DNA of 64,000 bases from Amoebidium appalachense (GCA_963693365.1 CAVNZM010000002.1:15252001-15316000); one strand, 5' to 3'; shown: positions 12,578 through 26,241, counted from the stretch's first letter. Program-made: numbers and translations. Notes: a model not told the origin generated them from the letters alone.

Positions 12578-13291
12578 ACACCTCTTTGCACCAAACACAC
12601 ACGAAAACAAAGGAAAACTGTGTGTGTATGTGTCGGTGTGTGTGTGTGTGCAGAAGAAAGGAAAGAAAAGAAAACAAAGATAATGAGTGGATATTCGCTA
12701 GTGATGAAGCCGATGAACTCTGAGGCGCACTCCTGGACACACTCCTTTGCATCCTTGGCCATCTTGCCACTCTCAGGGATGGCGCGCTTCATAAGCCGTC
12801 CAATGTTTGCAATGGGCAACAGACGGTCTTGCTCCTTAATGGTGGGTGATTCATCTGCATCACGAAGCACAACCGGGTAAGGGTCTCATCAACGAAAAGA
12901 ACGAATGTTTTTGAGGCGCAAAGAAAGGACCCGAATACAACATATGCTGAAGAGAAAATATTGGCCACCAGCAAACAGAAAAGAAGGTCGTGCACAAACA
13001 CGACACACCTTGGTATCCGAGAATACACCTTGCACATCCTCACCGGTCCTGCAACCCCCTGCATCAAGCTACCAATAGCAAGTCTACTCTTCCCCATGTC
13101 TTACACAAAAAAAACAAATTCTACATGCAAGTCTACTCTTCCCAATGTCTTAGACAAAAAAACAATTCTACATGAGTTACGAAACACAACCAAACCTCCA
13201 GTTCTAAACGAGACTTACCATCTTGTTGGGCACCCGGCTGCTGCATGCCGGGTTGCTGGGCCATAGCCGCACCATAAGCCATAGCGTCCAT
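10976..13291 (-). CDS. NFYB: NF-YB / HAP3 CCAAT-binding factor subunit (5 exons)
   Basis: Minus-strand exons are 13291-13219, 12854-12695, 12131-12002, 11458-11336 and 11002-10976. All phases agree and give 170 residues. The core (about residues 28-122) is the H2B-like histone fold of NF-YB, with [43 protein letters not shown] and [12 protein letters not shown] followed by [16 protein letters not shown] pairs with NF-YC and NF-YA to bind CCAAT boxes in the nucleus. The N-terminus is short and Gln/Met-rich ([13 protein letters not shown]). The C-terminus is Met/Gln-rich and ends MGQMGYQ. Exon 5 codes for only eight residues. Intron 2 is AT-AC (separate entry). Upstream of the ATG, a good acceptor at about 13331 (TTTTTCTGTGCAG) suggests a 5' UTR intron. 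Introns carry G-then-T tracts and CA repeats. Confidence 0.95.
12132..12694 (-). other. U12-type AT-AC intron in NF-YB
   Basis: The intron starts ATATCCACTC immediately after the codon fragment GA and ends CACCAC before G-GCA-AGC, restoring Glu-Ala-Ser-Asp of the histone fold. A branch-site match TCCTTGAC lies at 12148-12141, so the branch A is 10 nt from the 3' end, which is typical of minor introns. No GT-AG pair in either flank restores the conserved residues. A C-to-A tract (G-to-T in sense) lies within it. Confidence 0.85.
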
Positions 13292-13330
13292 CTTGCGTGT
13301 TGGAAAATCTCACGGAAATAACTGCACAGA

Positions 13331-14330
13331 AAAATGAGTTGACTGTTAGCTGTGGCAGGCACAACCTTGATGTAGAGCATTCACACATAAGAAAGGCCTT
13401 AAGAACCTACAGAATAGAAGAGGACTTGGCGTTAGGGCCACCAGGAAAACAAAACGAAAAACGAGCCGGAGGTTGAAAGGATAAAGTGGCACAAATACAG
13501 ATGCAGATGAAGATAAAACAACGAGAACGAAAAACCAAATTTTGACTTAAGCAGCAGACAGACGGGGAAAAGTTTCTGTAAAAGCGACGCCCGCTGTTGA
13601 AGGCCAGTTCCTCAACAAGGACAAAGGTCTTCCACCCATAAAGTGGGGCTACTGCTAGGCTATGTAGAGGCCCTTTGCTGATTTCCCCAATCAGAAAAAA
13701 AAAATGGGGAAAAAAAAAAACCTTGATCAGTTCACGAATCAATTCCGTGCAGCCTCTACAATAATCCGGCGCTTGTTTGGTCGGTTAAGAGATGAAAGAC
13801 GAATATGTCTTTACGGTTCGTTGTGATGGCAGAGCAGCGAAAAAAAGCTACAAGGACACGACTCGAAGATAATCTTGTTTTGTTTGAGAATTTGCCTTTG
13901 ATAAAGCACGAGAGCTTCCAAAGTTCACCGCAACCTTGCCGCAAAATCTCTTTCCATGCCATTTCCAACTTCCTCCTGCGTTGCAGTCATCTATCCATCA
14001 CCCACCCACATAAGGGGAACGAGCGATTCATGGAGAGGCCTCCGCGTCCTTGAACCATCCACTTTCTATCCCTATTCCCACACCACGCTAACTCTATACT
14101 CACTCCCTTACTTCTCTCTATACAACATACCGTTATAGCCGTTTGGTTTCTTTCAGACCAACACACAGAAAAAACCGTTAGCCAAAAAAAACGGCGAGTG
14201 CGAAAAAGCGCGCGCGTATTTTCCAGCCACTCACCAAACAGAAGAGAATGGTTGGTTGACGTTTGGGAAAAGGCAAAACGACTGGCCAGTTCCGTTGAGG
14301 GGAGCCGCCATACAACGCCGGCCGGGCTAG
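13331..14330 (-). promoter_or_regulatory. NF-YB 5' region with a probable 5' UTR intron
   Basis: On the minus strand a branch-like CTAAC and a polypyrimidine acceptor end near 13331, 40 nt upstream of the ATG. A donor match (TTTG then GTGAGTGG) lies near 14234, so an untranslated first exon around 14235-14330 is possible. I see no coding sequence in this kilobase. Confidence 0.35.
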
Positions 14331-14559
14331 ATGCCCCACGAATGAAAAGGGCGAACGGCGAGGGGTGTAAACTGGTTAACAAGTGTAGAGGCTAAAATGG
14401 TGGCAAATGCACTTTAGGTCACTGTGTTGTCCATTAACTTGTTCAAAACATCCATTTTGATACATTTATTATATGATTATATAATTTAGGCTTGTGCTGT
14501 CTCTATTTAGCTTGCTCTATTACTATAGTTTTCAATATGATGAAAAGGAATCTACTGCC

Positions 14560-14625
14560 GCGCTCTGTCTATTGGAGGTCACGTGACCAAGTCCAAAAAC
14601 AAGCGGGAAAATTCGGATTTCATCA
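14560..14625. promoter_or_regulatory. CCAAT, E-box (GTCACGTGAC) and E2F-like cluster
   Basis: Within 60 bp there is an inverted CCAAT (TATTGG), a perfect palindrome GTCACGTGAC (a CLEAR/bHLH-ZIP type E-box) and GCGGGAAAA (an E2F-like site). It lies about 1.3 kb upstream of the NF-YB start and may be its distal promoter or serve an unrecognised transcript. Confidence 0.4.
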
Positions 14626-14639
14626 AACCGTTGCAACTC

Positions 14640-16790
14640 GAGTGGCCCTGTTTACACAGTTTAGTTGCTAACGTTTACATTCCGTCGTAGTCTGTAAGCA
14701 AATCTTCAGTGTTAAAAGTAACAAAAAATTAAAAACGGGAGATTTATTGGGCTCTCATCATACAATTTGGTCTCCGTTCCCAAAAAAATAGACCCTCTAA
14801 AACCAACAAAACCAAAATCATGTTCTTTGTTTTGTGGCCAAAAAAGCTGGGGTTTCTTTCCACCCATCTAGAATTCACCAAATGGCATATACCTGCCAAA
14901 TATGACCAATTCAGGGATTAACAATTCTGCTAGAGCTGTACGTTGCAGGCAACCGAAGATTAATAAAACATAATAGTTACTTCATTTGTATGTTTACTCG
15001 CGCTGCCTGGCAGGTAGGTGGGCACACAATGCCGCTTGGCAAGCGAACGTGCTGGTGCTCCGGTGCTGTCAACTCTTTTACCTTTTGTATGCGTGCTTAG
15101 CTTACCTTGATGGCTTAGGTGGAGCCCTAAGCCCGCGGAACCTGCTGGCATGAACCACACGTTTCCTCCATGTTTTGCATCGGGCTAGTGTCTATGCAGT
15201 AGGTGCCGGAGTGTAGGCGTGTGCGTTGCTGTCTCGGGCTCAAGGCTCTTCGAAGAGCAGCGAGTAGCGGTATCATGGCACGGGGTAGGCTATTCTGCTG
15301 CATACTCGCCTCACCAGCAGCCTCCTCACCCTCACCCACCCACTCACCCAGCACGCAAAACAAACAAACAAACACAAACGTGTACACACACACCCATACC
15401 CATACCCATTGCAGAAGTTAATTGTACACCTTGTGCCTCCCTATTTGCCTTGTCAGTTCCGCTGTCCTTAGAATTATTCGAGTTCTTGTTGCGTGCACAG
15501 CCTGTTCACTCCATCGACGGCTAGTTCTAGTGCTCAACGGCATCAGAACTTGGCTGGGGCTAAAGGGAGACTCACACACACACGAGCCAGAGTTCCTCCC
15601 CTATTCCCCTCTTCTTCTCCCCCTCCCCCGTCCCCCAACCACCCATCACCCACCCTCCTTCAGGGCCTTCCTCCGGGCACATGTACATGGGGACGCTTCA
15701 ATTGAAATAAGAATATACTTTTCCGTTTACACATCAACGGTGATCATGGATCATGAAAAATGGATCACACGTCTCTGACCTACCGTCTGGTGCCCGAATA
15801 AATAAACTGGGTATTGCAGACATCAAAAAGGCACTAATGTGACTGCTTGCAAGGTCTTGCTTGGAAAAGGAGCAATGCCGAGGTAATTAGCTTGTTCATG
15901 CTCATACTTTCAAGAAAGCTCGTGCCGTTAGCACAGAGCCGCTAATATAGGGAGCCCGGAAAACATATATGTGTTGTTCTGAGCTGTTGAGAAAAAAAAA
16001 GTGTAATCGAGCTGGGGTGCTGTTTCCACCCTCCCCCCTCCGGGGGCTTTTCCCCACTGACATAGTCATAAAGCCATGTACAATACGTATCCGATCAACC
16101 ATTATTCCCTTGTCCTCTCTGTTACAATCTCGTTGCAGCCTTATAAAATGTTTGCATACCTCCTGCTCCTGCTTCTTAAAGCCTTCCCCCCCCCCCCCCC
16201 CTTCTCCTCCCCGGCCCAACCTCTCCACCCCCACATGCACCGGGCCCCACCCCAAACCTGCCCTATCCATCTATCAACCATCACCATCTTTGCAAAACCT
16301 CGTTTTCCTTCTCCTGCGTCAAACCCTTTCCCCACCTCCCACCTCCCCCCCCCCCCCCCCCCCCCCCCCACACACACACACTCTTCTGAATAACCAACTG
16401 GTTGCACACATTTACAGCCTAGCTGCAATGATTCCTCTCACTCCAAAAGCTGCTTGTCTTACTCAGGCTTCCTCTCTCTGCTGGAACCCATAGCGATCTA
16501 ATACTATTAGTAGAGGAGACACACCCAAAAACATTATCCTGACGTCTGAGGCCACAGACATGCTAATGCCTGAGTTACCATTTATAAAGTACATAGTATA
16601 TAATGATAACTCGGCCCGGCTCAGTCACACTGACTTTGCAGGAAGCACTTTTCGCCTTCACCGTGTTCCGGGAGTCGGAGGCGGCGCGCAGGCTCGAACA
16701 TTAAAGAGTCGCATACGTGGAACTACTTATAGTTTTCCAAATCTGGATATTCACATACGACATTGGATGCTCGAATAAGCTTTGGATAGC
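14640..16790. other. Spacer with no supported gene
   Basis: Several open stretches exist (for example minus-strand 15393-15127 and plus-strand 15422-15778) but none has recognisable motifs or splice support. Repeats are limited to CA and C tracts (16185-16205, 16345-16383). Confidence 0.45.
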
Positions 16791-16802
16791 AATGCGCTCT
16801 TT

Positions 16803-17008
16803 AATATGGCGCGAAATTTGGCAACTGTGCTACGAATCATCGCGTCACTTCCAGGGGCCGGGGGCCTTGTATTTATAGCACTCTGCCACTCTGCAACCCC
16901 GGCACTTCCCTGGTTTTCTCTTTTGTCTTTCAAACTTTCAATTTATTCTTCCTCGTTTAAAAGCGTAGAGGGCATATTGGTTAGGTTTGAAGGCTCAGGC
17001 AGCGCCAG
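16803..17008 (+). promoter_or_regulatory. Promoter and 5' UTR exon of the RING ligase gene
   Basis: An E2F-like GGCGCGAAA (about 16808), an ETS-like ACTTCC and a TATTTATA box (about 16869) precede a likely untranslated exon ending at 17008 in CGCCAG followed by GTGAGA. An acceptor at 17811 (CACCACAG) joins it to the coding exon. No ATG occurs between the TATA region and 17831, so the ATG at 17831 is the first in the spliced leader. Confidence 0.5.
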
Positions 17009-17811
<803 letters not shown>

Positions 17812-17830
17812 ATCAGTTTTTTTTGGTCAA

Positions 17831-18082
17831 ATGGACGCCAACAACAACAGCACCCCCTCGGGGGGGTCCAATGATCCAAACCGCAACAGACAACAAACAG
17901 GAAACACCAATCCAAACACCCGCACCACAACATTCAGCACCAACCTTCCCTCCTACGGGTTTTCTGTTTCCTCCGGCCCTTTCCAGCCAGCCATGGCCAC
18001 AGGCACTTTTGGCACCCCTGTGTTTGGTCCTGCAGCAGGAGGTTAGATCTAACCCCCCCCCCCCCCCCCCTCCACCCCCCCC

Positions 18083-18117
<35 letters not shown>

Positions 18118-19943
18118 CCGCCCCCCTCCCCCCTCCCCCTCCCCCCGTTTTCCTCCGCATTGCCGGCAACACACACGGAAGCATCCACCTTGCTGTGCCC
18201 CTTCTTTATCCTTGCTGCCTGTGCCTCCCCCTACTCCCCCCCCCCTTCCCCCCTCCCCCCTTCCCACCCCGGTCAAAACCCACATTCTGCACTTCTCGTA
18301 CACCAGAAAACCAACCGGGATTTCACTTATAACGACTTTGCCTTTCCCCAGGTCTACCAGCCTTCTGACCCCCCTCCCCCCCCCCCCCCCCCCCCCCCCC
18401 CCCTCACCCTCTCCACCTGCCCACCTGTTGCCCTGAGAGATGATTTGCCCACTCCTCTTGGGGTATAAGTTCTGCATATGCAGCATGCTCTCCGTGTATT
18501 TGTTTGAACATGCCGATTTATGCACTGCACTTGTACACGTGGCATATATTCGTATACCTTATGATCCCCCCCCCCCCCCCCCCCGCGGTGCCACAAGCAC
18601 ACCCTCCATCCCCCCCCACCCCACCCCCCTCTCCCCACCCCCCCCCTACCATCCTCCTCTGTGCTCCACAGACATAACACCGCCCCTGCACACCCTCGTG
18701 CCCTTCTTTCGAAATCCAAGGGTACAGGCTTTGTGTTACATCGAGGGTTACATTCATGCGAGCCTTGCACCACTTCACTTGGTTGGACTGCACCTATACC
18801 TGCCGCCCTATTTATATCTTTTGCATCTATTAATAGTCATCATCGCTGCAGGGCCAAACCCAAACTCTGCAGGGCAGTGGCAGGTTCCCAATCCTGCCGA
18901 CCCCCAAGCATATGGTCAGTTTTTGCGCCAAGTACTTTCGCCATTTGCCCCTCCTCAAGGAAACAACCAATCACAAGGACCCAACACCCCACCGTCCAAT
19001 CAAAATGCAGGTGGCGCCAGGGGTGGGAATAATAACCAATCAGGCGGCCATTCCCACACCCACTCACATTCCAATTTGCATTCTCATTCACACTCAGCCA
19101 ATCCCAACGCACACTCACACACTCATTCCCATTCCGCCAATCAAAATGCGCCAAATGTACCTCCTGGTCAACCGTTTGATGTGAGTGGTGCCATACAGTA
19201 TGCATCCCAAATGATTGGACAGATTTTTGGCGGCCAGAACCGAATTCCCAATCAAAACACTCCATCGGCTCCTGGTAACATTCCACAGCCACCCAATCAA
19301 AACACGCAGAGCACGCCTCGGGCACCCACTCAATACACACAAACCACCAACCAACCACCATCACACACACATTCACATTCCCATTCACACTCCTATTCTA
19401 TGGACGGGAGCGGAAATTCTGCCAACCAATCCGGCATGAACCCCCCCTCCATGAGTGCAAATGGGGTCCATGGGCCTGGCTGCTCGTGTCCGATTGGGCC
19501 ACCCCCCATGCCCGACCTGTCAAATTTCAACGCTGCAAATGTGACCCCCGAGGAGAGGACGATTGCAAGTGATGCTTCGACTATCGTTATGCATTGTGGT
19601 GAGTGTGTGGGTGGGTGGGTGGGTGGGTGTGGGTGTGTGTGGGTGTGTTGGGGAGACGGTGGGGTTGGGAAGGGGGAAGGGGGGAGGTGTTTGGGTGTGT
19701 TGGGCGGGAGGGGTGGTGTGGCTCAGGGGGGGGGGGGGGGGGGGGGGAATGGTATGTATGTATGTGTGTTGGGGGGAGAAGGGGGGGGGGAGCAAGGGGG
19801 CGGGGGGAGGGGGGAGGGACGCAAGGGGGGGGGGGGAAGGGGGGGCAAGGGAGGTGTTAGCAACAGTTGGCGGAAGAATAAGAGTGTTGGTGAAGATGAA
19901 GGCAGGGAAAAGAGACCCTCGGGGGGGAGAGGGGGAAAGGTGG

Positions 19944-19976
<33 letters not shown>

Positions 19977-20078
19977 GTCGTGGAGACAGGTGTAGTTTCT
20001 TGTGGGTAACTACGGGCTAATATACAAACACACGCGCACGCACACACACACGCAAACATACGCACATGCCCCCCCCCC

Positions 20079-20115
<37 letters not shown>

Positions 20116-20318
20116 CCACACACATCCACACACGTACGCGTACACGTACAGGTGCCGTTGACAGTGAGGCCGTAGGGCTGCAGCAGCATGCGACCCACCT
20201 CAACTCCATGGCCATGCAGCGCCTAGCCCTACCCCACATTGTGACCCAGCAGACACTGCTTGCTGCCGCACAGAACATGTTGGCAGCTGCCCACAGACTA
20301 CAGGCTCAGGTGTGAAAA

Positions 20319-20371
<53 letters not shown>

Positions 20372-20918
20372 ACCCCACCCCACCGCCCCCTTCCCCCCTC
20401 CCCCCGCACACATCCACCCACACACCCCACCCCACCCCCACCCCACCCCACCCCACCCCCACCCCACCACACCACCCACCCACCCACCCACACACACACA
20501 CAGACACAAACGTGGTTTGCACTCTGTGCTGTGTTGTCCGTTGTGAGTGTGTGCTTCGTACTCTATGGTGCACTCAAAGCCGCCTCCCCCCCCTTCCCCC
20601 CCCCCCCCCCCCCCTAAACATACACACACACACACTCTCTCTCGTTCTCTCTCTCTCCCATCGCCACCGTGGCCACCACCACTGCACAAATAGGCACACA
20701 TGCTTACACAACACACCCCACCACCACCACATCCCCTTTGTTTTTTGTTTTCTTTTTCATCCTTCTTCTCACTCTTCCCTACTCTTCTGTCCTTTTTTTC
20801 CTTTCCTTTCTTTCTTTCTTCAGTTCTTTTCATCGTTTCTCTCTCCCTATCTTCACTGTCTCGCTTTCTTTAATTCTCTCTTTCTTTCTTTTACTTCTTT
20901 TTGGGTGTTTGGGGTGTT

Positions 20919-20954
<36 letters not shown>

Positions 20955-21308
20955 TCACTGAGTAGCCCGTTCCCTTTTTTTGTCACTTGTTTGTGTGCAC
21001 CAGTATGTAAGGACAACAGGGGAGGAGGGGGGGGGGGGTTCTAATTATATGTGTTGAAATTTCAGGCCACAGCTGTGACCTCTGCCGTGCAGACCATTGT
21101 GGGCCACCTGGCCACCCTGCAGGACCCCCCCATCGGCACACAGCAACAAAGGTGTGAGCAGACCCCTTCCCCTCTCCAATGATAAGCAATAAAAGAGGGA
21201 GAGAGAAAAAAGAGAGAAAGGAAAGGAAGGAAAGGAAAGGAAAGGAAGAAAGATTTTTTTTGCGTGGACACACACACCTAAACAAACGCACACTTGCGCT
21301 CGCACGGG

Positions 21309-21349
<41 letters not shown>

Positions 21350-21497
21350 CGATACATCCTTCTGCTGGGCCTTGGCACTTCAGTTGCAGAAGAGTCAATC
21401 TGAATCCCATCCCTCCCCCCTTCACACAACTGTCATCTATGGTACTAGTCTGCCGGGAGGGCGAGTTAGCAAACCCCTTGCCTTTCATCTATTTACC

Positions 21498-21529
<32 letters not shown>

Positions 21530-21834
21530 TTCCCGAAAGGATAGCTCTACTTATTGCGCAATTTCTTTGTGTATTATTCACTGCACATCAGGGTACCATA
21601 TCTCCCCTCCCCTCCCCCCCCCTCTAATGATACTGATCTCTTTCCTTTCCGCCTCCGTATTTGCCCCTAGGATGGTTTAGCGGAAGTATGGGCACTCACT
21701 GATGACCCCCCCCCCCCCCCCCCTACACACACACACACACACCCGCACCCCCAACCTTAACGTCTTTTGCCCATTTCCTATCATGCACATAACACACAAT
21801 CCACACGGATGAAAACACACACGCACACACGCAC

Positions 21835-21868
<34 letters not shown>

Positions 21869-21906
21869 CTCTCTCCTCTCTCCTCTCGCTCTCTCTCTCT
21901 CTCTCT

Positions 21907-21942
<36 letters not shown>

Positions 21943-22861
21943 CTCTCTCTGTTCTCTCTCTCTCTCTTTCTCCCCCCCCCCCCCCCCCCTCCCCTCCCCC
22001 TCTCTCACACACACCCACACACCCACATTTCTATACAGCACAACCTCCCCAGCCGCTTCTACAACGACCCCCCGCCCAGCCGAAACCTTTGCCGAGCGCC
22101 GCGCACGCTACGAATCCATGTCAGTGAGAGAACTGAAGCAACTCTTGCAAGACATGGGGGGTTCTACTGCAAATTGCATTACCAAAGAGGACCTGGTGGA
22201 TGCTCTCATGGTCATATCTCCATCCCGCGAACCGCAAATTCGCCAACAGACCCCCACTCCATCGTCGACCTCTGCAGCAGCAACGTCACAAACCCCCCCT
22301 CCACCCACAAGTACACAAACATCAGGCACCCAATTTCCTTCTGGCCCAGGGCCAGCATTAACCCCTTTTGGGGGAAACCCGCCCCAATATCCCGGTGGGA
22401 ATTTCTTTGCGCAACCGTTTGGGCCCCAGCCACCATTTTCAGGAACTTATGGGGTGCCAATCGGAAATGCGCCCATGCAGGTTGGGGTGGGTATGGCCAT
22501 GGGGCCGGGGGGGGTCCAAGTACCAGTTTTACACGTGGCTGGACAGACTTTCACCCTCCCCCAAAGCGTTTTGAACGCTTTTCAGATGGCTGCAAACGCA
22601 AACGCAAACATAAATCCGGCCACCAGTCAAAATCCCGCAAATTCTACAAACCCCCCACCACCCACCAACACGTCGACCAATCAAACAAATGCCAATGTCC
22701 CGCCCAACAGTAATTCAGCCAATCAACCATCAGATAATTCCGTATATACGACATATCAAACCAATGAAGACGAAAATGGGCACACACACACACACAGTCA
22801 TTCCTACAGCCACAGCTATTCGTTTGGCCCACCCCTAGAGGAGGAGGATCATGCACACGTG

Positions 22862-22923
<62 letters not shown>

Positions 22924-23600
22924 CGCCATGGCTGCCGCGCAGGCACACGTACAGGCACTGATGCAGGCAGGCATACCCCAGGTGTGTAACCTCGTCCCCC
23001 CCCCCCTTTCCCCCCGTCTCTCCCTGCCTTCCTCCCCCCCCCCCCCCCCCCCCCCTCCGCCTCCACCGTACCCCCCCTCCCCGCTTTATCGCCCGGACAC
23101 ACACACATGCGCACCGGGGCCGCTCCTGCATTCGTCATGTTTGTTTGAGTGTGGATGTCTTATTTACGCTATCGAAGTTCTGGTAAGGGTTGTAGAAAAA
23201 TGTGTGTGTGCGCGTGTAGACTAGCTAACACAAAATGCTGTAAATCCCCTCCCTCCCCCCCCCCCCCCCCCCTCCCCCCCTCCTCCCCCTCTCCCCATAC
23301 ACACACACAATCACAGCCAAAGCAGTACTCATAGTGCATGCCTCATTCTCTCCCTCTCACCTGCTCCCTCCCCTTCTTCCTAATCACCCCCCCCCCCCCC
23401 CCCCCCTTTCCTGCCTTCCCCCCTTCCCCCCCCCCCCCCCCCCCCTTGGTCACACACAGCCATTACGACTATCCAGTTTACTACACCCCTCCCTCCCTCC
23501 CTCACTCCCTCCCCCCCCCCCCCCCCCCCCCCCCCCCCAACTCTTTCTTTTATGTCTCCATCTTTCCCTATCGCTAACACATATTCCTCCCTACTTGCCC

Positions 23601-23683
<83 letters not shown>

Positions 23684-24090
23684 GACATGCGCAAATGCAC
23701 ATGCACGGTGGGGGTCCAATGGAGCCTGTTGCAATTTCAGCCACGATCATGACGGGGGACCCCAACGTGCCCGTAGTGGAGGAGAGAGTCACCAATTACG
23801 TCACACCTGACGGCACACGGCACCAGGAGAGACTGAGGATTGTTGGGGATGCACACCATCACGTCAGAGAGTCGGTGCGTGCACTTTTATCATTAATATT
23901 ACTTGTAGTATGAATATTGAAATTAATTATTTTGATTGTTCATCGCCTTTTCTCTGCATTGATTGGGTGTAGGTCATGCAAAGTTATGCTGTTCTGTTTG
24001 TGTCTTTGCGTGTTTCTGTGAAAGGGTAAATGGGATCGACGTCTGCATTGCTAGCAATTGTTAGAGACAGAGAAAAGACGCTCCTCGACA

Positions 24091-24122
<32 letters not shown>

Positions 24123-24374
24123 CCCTTCCTTTTCGCCACGCTTCCATTGCTTTTGTATGCCTGGGTTGTGTGCGCGCGTGGGTGCTTTATGTGCGTGTGT
24201 GTGCGTATAACAACGTCTCTGGGAGGGGAAGGGGGGAAGGGGAGATTCCTGTTGTTGCTAGGGGGGTGGCATGCATTCAGATATTAATGCCTATTTTTTT
24301 ATTTTTATCATTCAACACAATCTTTGCATACACGGAAACACACACACACCTACACACGTGCACTCACACACACA

Positions 24375-24453
<79 letters not shown>

Positions 24454-25025
24454 ACCAACACCAGTGGTGTTACCGAACGAACCGAGCATGCGCACGGTGT
24501 CTCCAACCCTGCCGAGTTTGACACGCTGTGGCGTGACCTTCCTGCCCGTTTGTGGGCGTTTGTGCCGTCCGGTTCAGTCCCACGACCAATGCCTACTTCC
24601 CAGCTACATGCCATGCCCAGGGTGCAGCAGGACGAGGTAATTTTAGTATTAAATTGTCTTAATTTTATAGAGCGTATTTAAAGTTTGGTCTGCTTTTCAT
24701 CTTAGTTATTATTATGCATTCATCCGAACGGTGTGCAGGCTATCTCAGATGCCTCACCCAGGATGCAGCGGGCTGGGATGTGTGGTATAGGTTTTTGTGT
24801 GTGTGTGCGTGAGTGCATGCGTGCATGTGTGTGTGGTGATTTTTTTTTCTTTTTTCTTTTTTTTCTTCTTTTTTTCCCGCTTTTTTTCATTTTTTTTTTG
24901 TTGTTGGGGGGGGGGGGGGGGGGGGGGGGGGGAGGGGGGGGGGGGGTAGGTAGGGATTGTTGTTCCCAACAAGGGTAGAGGCAGAAATCCCTTTTGAGGG
25001 TGGAAAGAGATTTGTGTGTGTGTGT

Positions 25026-25062
<37 letters not shown>

Positions 25063-25669
25063 GGGAGGGGGGGGAGAGTTTCTCCACGGTGACCTTGTTT
25101 TCCATATGCACATTCCCGTTTTTCTAACCCTCCCCTTTTTTTTGCCCCCCACAGGCCTTGGTGTCTGACCTACGTGCACGCAACTTTGACAACTGTGCCG
25201 TGTGCTATGAAGACTTTGTGGTGGGGGGGTCTGATGTGTATCGGCTGAGCTGTGGCCACGTGTTCCATGTTGATTGTGTGGTTCCATGGCTGGAAAGATC
25301 ATCTACATGCCCTCTGTGCAGGTGAGATTCCCCCCCCCCCCTCCCTCCCCCCCTCGACCACCCACCTACCCACCCACCCACCCTCTTTACCCCCATCCTT
25401 CGAAACACATCACACCACCACCACCTTTAGCACATACTGGCAAACACGCTGCGGACACGACACATACGTACAAATGCGCATATGCACGTGCACAGACGGG
25501 GGTGTGCGCGCACAAATTTTCACCTACACAAAATAGCCACCCACCGTTTTGCGGCCTCTCCCCTCTGGTAATCCGTGTGCTTGGTTTTGTCATGATGCAT
25601 TCATTTGAAACTTTGTTATCTTTTTGTAGCAAGAGACAGTGTACGGTACCTGAGCACACGACCACTTAG
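17831..25669 (+). CDS. Large RING-H2 E3 ubiquitin ligase with His-rich and SAP-like regions (9 coding exons)
   Basis: Exons 17831-18041, 18852-19598, 20152-20309, 21066-21151, 22039-22981, 23683-23874, 24454-24636, 25155-25321 and 25630-25669 join in frame to give about 908 residues. The RING-H2 finger is at residues 854-895: Cys854/857/873, His875/878, Cys881/892/895, with CGHVFHVDC and CPLC. It should recruit an E2 enzyme. A SAP-like helix pair (SVRELKQLLQDMGG, then ITKEDLVDAL) is near 429-458. The rest is Asn/Gln/Pro-rich, with three His-Ser/Thr blocks (HSHTHSHS type) near 137-165, about 285-297 and about 650-665, and a (Gln-Ala)n run encoded by CAGGCA repeats (22860-22922). Exons 3-4 look helical. 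Substrate unknown. A possible extra exon at 24740-24780 does not keep phase and is left out. Confidence 0.85.
20512..20585 (-). repeat. Dispersed G-tract-associated repeat, copy F (inverted)
   Basis: The reverse complement matches the 5' half of the repeat seen at 40756-40937 and 56249-56424: AGTACGAAG, ACAACGGACAACAC and GAGTGCAAACCA in the same order. It abuts a C tract on the plus strand (G tract in repeat orientation), inside an intron of the RING gene. Confidence 0.6.
20750..20952 (+). repeat. T-rich tract running into poly-G
   Basis: About 170 nt of TTTC/TTCT-rich sequence followed by about 31 G in an intron of the RING gene. Confidence 0.85.
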
Positions 25670-25759
25670 CAGACACACAGAGCACTTATGGACCTAACAT
25701 GAACCACACGACAAAGGCACTCCCATGTTTTCACACACGTACCCCCATGCCTCCCCCCT

Positions 25760-25790
<31 letters not shown>

Positions 25791-26020
25791 GTCCCCTCCC
25801 TCCACAACCAAAAAAAAAAAAAAAAAAAAAAAGTCCACCCAAAACCCCCATTTCTACTAATATTGGTGGTTGGTGACTGCAGGGCGGAGTTGACTGAAGC
25901 CCAGTGATTGGTCGAATGGCGATAGTATGATTACCTTAAGATTCGATTTGCTTTTTTCTGTTTTTTTCGTTTTTTGAGCGTCTGTTGTTTGGGTATGTGA
26001 TTATTGACGTGTTTTGTATT
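25670..26020. other. 3' flank of RING gene
   Basis: Contains a C tract (25760-25790) and an A tract (25809-25832). No canonical AATAAA on the plus strand was found nearby and no gene is seen. Confidence 0.4.
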
Positions 26021-26025
26021 GAGCG

Positions 26026-26026
<1 letters not shown>

Positions 26027-26102
<76 letters not shown>

Positions 26103-26192
26103 CGTGCATGTGCGTGTGCGTGTGCGTGTGCGTCCCTGTGTGTGTGTGCGTGTGTCCGTGCGCAGGGGCTGGGTGGGTGGGTGGGTGGGTGT

Positions 26193-26241
<49 letters not shown>
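26027..26241 (+). repeat. (TG)n repeat passing into poly-G
   Basis: About 130 bp of TG with CG variants, then TGGG units, then about 48 G. It is followed by a long C tract at 26425-26472 and CA/ACC repeats to 26575. Confidence 0.95.

Noticed and set aside
15127-15778. Open frames on both strands near 15.1-15.8 kb
   Set aside because: Overlapping frames of moderate length without recognisable domains, conserved starts or consistent splice sites.
24740-24780. Possible extra exon of the RING gene (after TGTGCAG, encoding AISDASPRMQRAG)
   Set aside because: No nearby donor keeps the frame with the next exon at 25155, whereas direct joining of 24636 to 25155 keeps phase 0 and a 908-residue protein.
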